64,000 bases of DNA from Agapanthus africanus. Taxonomy: Eukaryota > Streptophyta > Magnoliopsida > Asparagales > Amaryllidaceae. The stretch covers positions 512,859,772 to 512,923,771 of the forward strand of contig JASDDO010000001.1 in the NCBI GenBank assembly GCA_030015575.1. Direction: 5' to 3'. Positions 59,620-64,000 of this stretch are shown here, in pieces (the first letter of the stretch is position 1; each line of letters opens with the position of its first letter). Below the pieces are notes generated by a model. That model saw nothing but the letters and a program-made list of their open reading frames with translations. It did no database searches and had not been told where the DNA came from. A program made the translations under genes and the position numbers.

Positions 59620-60480
59620 ATTTGGGAAGACCCACTCATGTGTCCTCATGATACATGAGGAGAAGGAAACTAACGAGATCCTCTCGACTCGTAAGAAAAC
59701 ACCATCGTGGGATCCTTACGACTCATGAAGGAAAAACACACTTAGAAGTCCCCACGACTCCTAAGGAGAAAATACACCTATGGGATCCTTTCGACTCGTA
59801 GGGAGAAATGCTTTTATAGGACCCTTACAGCTCATGAAATTGAAAAAGTCTTAGGTGATAGGGAACTAAACCTATCTCCTGAGCCATCGCTCCCCAAAAG
59901 GGAACGACAGATGATGAATTGCTCCTAGCACCTGTGTTTCAGTGTTAGCAACGCTGATGCCGACCCCTATTCTAAAATTCTAAACTTCCGAGCCAATAGA
60001 CCCCTAAGTCTTTAAACTGGAAACAAATGACCCCTAAGTCGTTAAACTGGGAACAGATGACCTCTAAGTCATTAAACTAGAAACAGATGACCTATAAGTC
60101 GTTAAATTGGGCACAATAGACCCCTAAGTCTTTAAACTGGAAACATATGACCTCTAAGTCGTTAAATGGAAACAAATGACCCCTAAGTCGTTAAACTGGG
60201 AACGAGAGAAATCCACTCGTGTGTCCTCACGATGCATGAGGAGAACAAAACTTGCGAGATCTTTATGACTCGTAAGAAAACGCCTTCGTGGGATCCTTAC
60301 GACTCACAAAGGAAAAACACATTTGGGGGTCCTCATGACTCCTAAGGAGAAAATGCACCTACGGGATTATTACAACTCGTAGGGAGAAAATGCTTTTATG
60401 GGACCCTTACGGCCTGTAAAATTGAAAAGCCTTAGGTGATAGGGATCTAAACCTATCTCCTAAGCCATCGCTTCTCAACA
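59620..60480. repeat. Large duplication with a field of about 30-bp repeats between copies
   Basis: A block of about 260 bp at 59635-59900 recurs at 60218-60478. It has a TCCTCATG-ATA-CATGAGGA hairpin in the first copy and TTACGACTCGTAA-like near-palindromes. Between the copies, at about 59990-60205, is a field of about seven units of roughly 30 bp around CCCCTAAGTCGTTAAACTGG. Confidence 0.78.
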
Positions 60481-60744
60481 GGGAAAGGAAAATGATGATT
60501 CGCTCCTGGTACCATATTCCAGTGTAGCAGTGCTGATGCCGACCCAAAAACCAATTCCCAAATCCTCCCAGGGCAAATGATGAGTTGCTCCTGACATTAT
60601 TCCAGTGCAGCAATGCAGATGCCGACTAAAAAGCAATCCCCAAATCCTCTCAAAGGCAAATGATGATTCGCTCCTGGTACTATATTCCAGTGTAGCGATG
60701 CTGATGTCAACACAAATCAAACCAACCAATTCCAACATCAACCA

Positions 60745-61780
60745 CTGCGTCAAACAAAGAGACACTCCGTAATGGGAAAACGTCAAGCAGGCACTCCGTA
60801 CCAGGGACACGTCAACCAGCGACACTCCATCTCGGGGAAACTTCCAACACAGACACTTCTTGCCAGGGAAACGTCAACAAGCAGACACTTCATAACGGGG
60901 AAACGTCAAGAAGACACTACATACCGGGGACACGTCAACCAGTGACACTCAGTAACGGGGAAACGTCAACAATCAGACACTCCGTAACGGGGAAACGTCA
61001 AGCAGGCACTCCGTACCGGGGACACGTCAACCAGCGACACTCCATAACGGGGAAACGTCAAGCAGGCACTCCGTACCGGAGACACGTCAACCAGCGACAC
61101 TCCGTCTCGGGGAAACGTCCAACACAGACACTCCGTGCCAGGGAAACATCAACAAGCAGACACTCCGTAATGGGGAAACGTCAAGCAGGCACTCCGTACC
61201 GGGGACACGTCAACCAGCGACACTCCGTAATGGGGAAACGTCAAGCAGGAACTCCGTACCGGGGATGCGTCAACCAGCGACACTCCGTCTCGGGGAAACG
61301 TCCAACACAGACACTCCGTGCTGGGGAAACGTCAACAAGCAGACACTCCATAATGGGGAAACGTCAAGCAGGTACTCCGTACCAGGGACATGTCAACCAG
61401 CGACACTCCGTAACAGGGAAACGTCAATAAGCAGACACTCCGTCTCGGGGAAACGTCCAACACAGACACTCCGTACCCGGGACACGTCAACCAGCGACAC
61501 TCCGTAACAGGGAAACGTCAATAAGAAGACACTCCGTAATGGGGAAACGTCAACAAGATGACACTCCGTGATGGGGAAACGTCAAGCAGGCACTCCATAC
61601 CGGGGACACGTCAACCGGCGACACTCTGTCTCGGGGAAACGTCCAACACAGACACTCTGTGCCGGGGGCACGTCAACCAGCGACACTCCGTGCCGGGGAA
61701 ACGTTAAGCAGACACTCCGTACCGGGGAAACGTCAACAAGAAGACACTCCGGGCCAGGAAAACATCTACCATGGACACAC
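60745..61780. repeat. Minisatellite of about 33 bp, around 30 units
   Basis: Units are variants of GACACTCCGTAACGGGGAAA followed by CGTCAACAAGCA or CGTCAACCAGC. Alternating unit types form a higher-order pattern (GGGGAAACGTC and GGGGACACGTC). The field yields open frames of 80-162 codons (60942-61430, 61568-62047) whose protein is a plain repeat; I do not regard them as genes. Confidence 0.88.
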
Positions 61781-62058
61781 CGCCTCGGAGACGCGTCAAG
61801 TGTAGACCGTCCATGTCGTAAAAAGGGCAGTGCAGGCTTCTTACAAAGCGGAAACCAAATCACTCTGTGTCGGGGAAACGTCTACTACGGACACTCTATC
61901 TCGGAGACGCTTCAAGCATCGACCGTCCATGTCGTAAAAAGGACAGTTCATCCCAAAAAGTGGGAACTAAAACAAGTCTCCTCCACGCGAAAAAAAGATC
62001 CATCAATTTCATGCATACGACCCAGATATGTGGTATGCATTTATTGATGGGGGCACTT
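61781..62058 (+). other. Element G 3' end with polypurine-like tract
   Basis: Ends in TTGATGGGGGCACTT directly before the right LTR; the GATGGGGG run is the likely polypurine tract. No pol-derived sequence is seen anywhere from 58952 to here. Confidence 0.6.
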
Positions 62059-63206
62059 TGTTGGGGGAAAATTGCACCCCGGTTGACCAAGTCAAAACCA
62101 AGATCAACCCCAAGCCAGGTGGGCCTAAGCCCAGATTAAGTGAGCCGATGTCCAAGTCGAGCCCGAACATGAAGCGGCCGGCCTCCCCTATGCAAACAAA
62201 AAAATCATGTAATAAATAATTTTGATGTAATTTTTTATGCATGAATGCAAGCAAAATAGACATAAAGCCAAATTTTTGTAAAGCCCATGGTTTATGGGCA
62301 AGCAAAAGAAATGAGCACATGAGGCATGGGATGGGCAAAATGCCATTTTGTAAAGCCAAAAGGGCTATATGTAAATGTGTAAACCTATATAAGGAAAACA
62401 TAATGAAAATATCAAGAACAACTTTTTTCTCCCTCTAAAAAATTAAGGCCCTTGCCTTCTTCTCCTTCCTCAAGGTTCTAAACCTTTTTCTTTCTTTTGA
62501 ATTAAATAAAGAGTTTTACTCTTTCTTTTCCAAAACTAAATAGTTTTTCACCACAAAACTCACAAAGGGGAGCTCAGATCTTCCATTAGATCTCAAAAAA
62601 GGAAGATTTTTAAAATCTCACCCCTCTTATTCTCCAAGATCCGGCCAACAAGAAAGAGGAAGAAGGAGTTCCATCTCCGAAAATCTCACTTTGGAAAAGA
62701 TCCAAGGCTTAAGAGAAGATCCCAAGCTCAAGAGAGAAGAACCTCTGAAGATTTTTAGGGAGTTCAACTCCAAGACCCAAATCCTCAAAGGAGTTTAATT
62801 CCTAATCCAGATCTTTTGGAGTTTAACTCAACTCCAAATCCTCTTTTGGAGTTTAACTCCTATTTCCGGGGGTAAAACCCCCTTCCTTTCGCTAGCGTCT
62901 AGCGCTCAAGCGCCCATGTGCCGGGCACGTGAGGCGCTACCCCCCGAGCGCCCAAAGCACTAGCACCCGAGCGCCCACGTGCCGGACACATAAGGCGCTA
63001 GCGCCCAAGTGCCTAGCGCTAACCCAAGCGCCCTGGTGCTAACCTAAGTGCCCCAGCGCCAGCGTGCTAGGCACATGAGGCGCTAGTGCTCACGCATCCT
63101 TTGAACGCCATTTTCCCCTCATTTCACATGTACTCCACACTAAAAATACCTCCCCCGTTAGAAAAAATTTCTAACGGGGTGCTGCCCCGCACTCTGCAAG
63201 GGGGTT
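62059..63206 (+). repeat. Element G right LTR (matches left LTR to about 63118)
   Basis: Matches 53958-55127 with about 10 percent difference over a sampled 90 bases, including the TATA-like site, hairpins and GC-rich palindromic field. Beyond about 63118 it no longer follows the left LTR. It contains a TTAGAAA/TTTCTAA hairpin near 63158-63175 and then meets the inverted piece H. Confidence 0.8.
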
Positions 63207-64000
63207 TGTTCCCCTCCAAAAGACGGCGCACAAGACTGCGAAGTCCTGGCGCTGGGATTCAGGGCAGATGCTATTTGGTTTTATCCGTCCACCTCTCCGA
63301 AGATGCCAATTTGATTTATGGCACCATATATCGGAGGTTTAGACGGATGCGGCCGATTTAGCAAACTTCGTCAGATTCCCCCTCGTTCGAGGGGTTTTTG
63401 ATTATGGGGACGCTCTTCCCTGCAGGCGCAAGCCCCTGCAGTTAATTACGCTACCGCATCGTGGTAACAACTTTCTCTTTCTCCAGAATTTCACTTCGTG
63501 TCGTATGTGTTTGTTTCGTTTGTGGTTGCCCGTGGAGTGTATACGGAGACTAATTTATGTCGTCGCCCGTAGGACGTGGATTAGTCCAAATCCGTATTTA
63601 CTTAGATTTGGGTTTAGGGTTTTCGTTTAAGGATACGTTAGCCATGTTTGAGGCTAAGATCAACTTAAACGTTCGTTAAGGATACGTTAGTTCAATTTGA
63701 CACTAAGATCAACTTAACGGAAAGAGCATTTAGGGGCTTTATTGTTCCAGTTTAGGGACATAGTGGTCCATTGCATGTATGGCCGTCGGGACCCGTCACC
63801 TTTCTAACGATGTTGAAGGATTACAACGACAGATGTCAGAGGAGTTCAGAGATGTACCATTGAACCAAAGTTTATTGGGGGATCTATAGTCCGATTTGGG
63901 ACTAAAGTCTGTTTGAAGGTTTAAGGATACGTTAGCCGTATTTGAGGCTAATATCAACTTAAACGGGATCGTTTAGATCCGACAAAAGAGGATTTAGGGG
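63207..64000 (-). mobile_element. Piece H: gypsy LTR-like sequence, inverted relative to F
   Basis: Read on the minus strand this matches 40550-41336 of F in order: the AAAAGACG block near 63217, CACCTCTCCGAA near 63289, a CTGCAGG/CCTGCAG hairpin near 63421-63442 and a CCCCTCG/CGAGGGG hairpin near 63379. TGTTCCCC at 63207 could be the LTR edge. Further on, GGATACGTTAG-AGGCTAAGATCAACTT repeats occur (63637, 63672, 63923). It runs out of the window. Confidence 0.6.

Larger units (their letters stand above)
53958..63206 (+). mobile_element. Element G: Ty3/gypsy (TAT-like) element with gag but no visible pol
   Basis: The left LTR starts TGTTGGGGACGAAAATTGC at 53958 in the middle of the duplicated segment and the right LTR starts TGTTGGGGGAAAATTGC at 62059. 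Between them are a leader, gag-type domains (55502-58952) and 3 kb of repeats with no protease, reverse transcriptase, RNase H or integrase block. This layout fits the TR-GAG class of non-autonomous gypsy elements. The LTRs differ at about 10 percent over a sampled 90 bases, so it is old, of the order of several million years. The right LTR stops matching the left near 63118. The gag has a few breaks plus a plastid insertion. Confidence 0.82.

Noticed and set aside
60745-61780. Regular repeats that might suggest a CRISPR array
   Set aside because: Units are head-to-tail variants without unique spacers, in a plant retrotransposon.
60942-62047. Long plus-strand open frames (162 and 159 codons) with repeated GTPYRGHVNQRHS-type protein
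   Set aside because: They are by-products of the 33-bp minisatellite; the repeat length keeps a frame open by chance, and no start context, domain or conservation supports a gene.

Overview
The window is a block of nested transposable elements from a flowering-plant nuclear genome. Plant Ty1/copia and Ty3/gypsy elements, a CACTA end, a LINE-type zinc-finger remnant, two exons of a neprosin-domain (plant carboxyl-peptidase) gene and a plastid ycf1 fragment all point there. An intact-looking ycf1 3' end argues against a grass, because grass plastomes have lost ycf1; a eudicot is my best guess. No complete host gene is visible.

Layout. (1) About 1-30.56 kb: one old copia element (D; start outside the window) whose pol is split by copia element B (2109-28392). 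B's 5' LTR is itself split by A (3212-13085, same family as B) and by C (13547-19905, minus strand). Short direct repeats flank each insertion: gttgt/gttga for B, tacag/tatag for A, gcttg/gcttg for C. (2) 30.6-33.64 kb: LINE-like remnant, a ~0.53-kb inverted-repeat element and the 3' end of a CACTA DNA transposon. (3) 33.65-35.73 kb: AT-rich, mostly unassigned. (4) 35.73-38.3 kb: 3' exons of a neprosin gene (minus strand) in a segment that is repeated at 41.63-43.26 kb plus 53.47-53.96 kb; the second copy is a pseudogene. A gypsy LTR region (F) lies between the copies. (5) 43264-53466: copia element E, minus strand, perfect ggttt duplication, two 2231-bp LTRs with about five differences by eye, so very young. 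(6) 53958 to about 63.2 kb: gypsy element G with gag-type domains but no visible pol, holding a plastid insertion and large tandem-repeat fields. (7) 63.2-64 kb: an inverted gypsy LTR-like piece (H) related to F.

How the parts relate. A, B and E share LTRs, a long leader, two tandem duplications and a decayed stretch colinear with D's pol, but none has an open gag or pol. Because B and A are old and E is almost new, this non-coding lineage has kept moving for a long time and must have used enzymes from another element; C and D belong to a related family that could resemble the helper. F and G have LTR regions built from runs of short perfect hairpins; in F several stems differ between repeat units by paired changes that keep the pairing. 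That hairpin array is the least expected structure in the window.

All alignments, differences and boundaries were judged by eye; no database search was possible.
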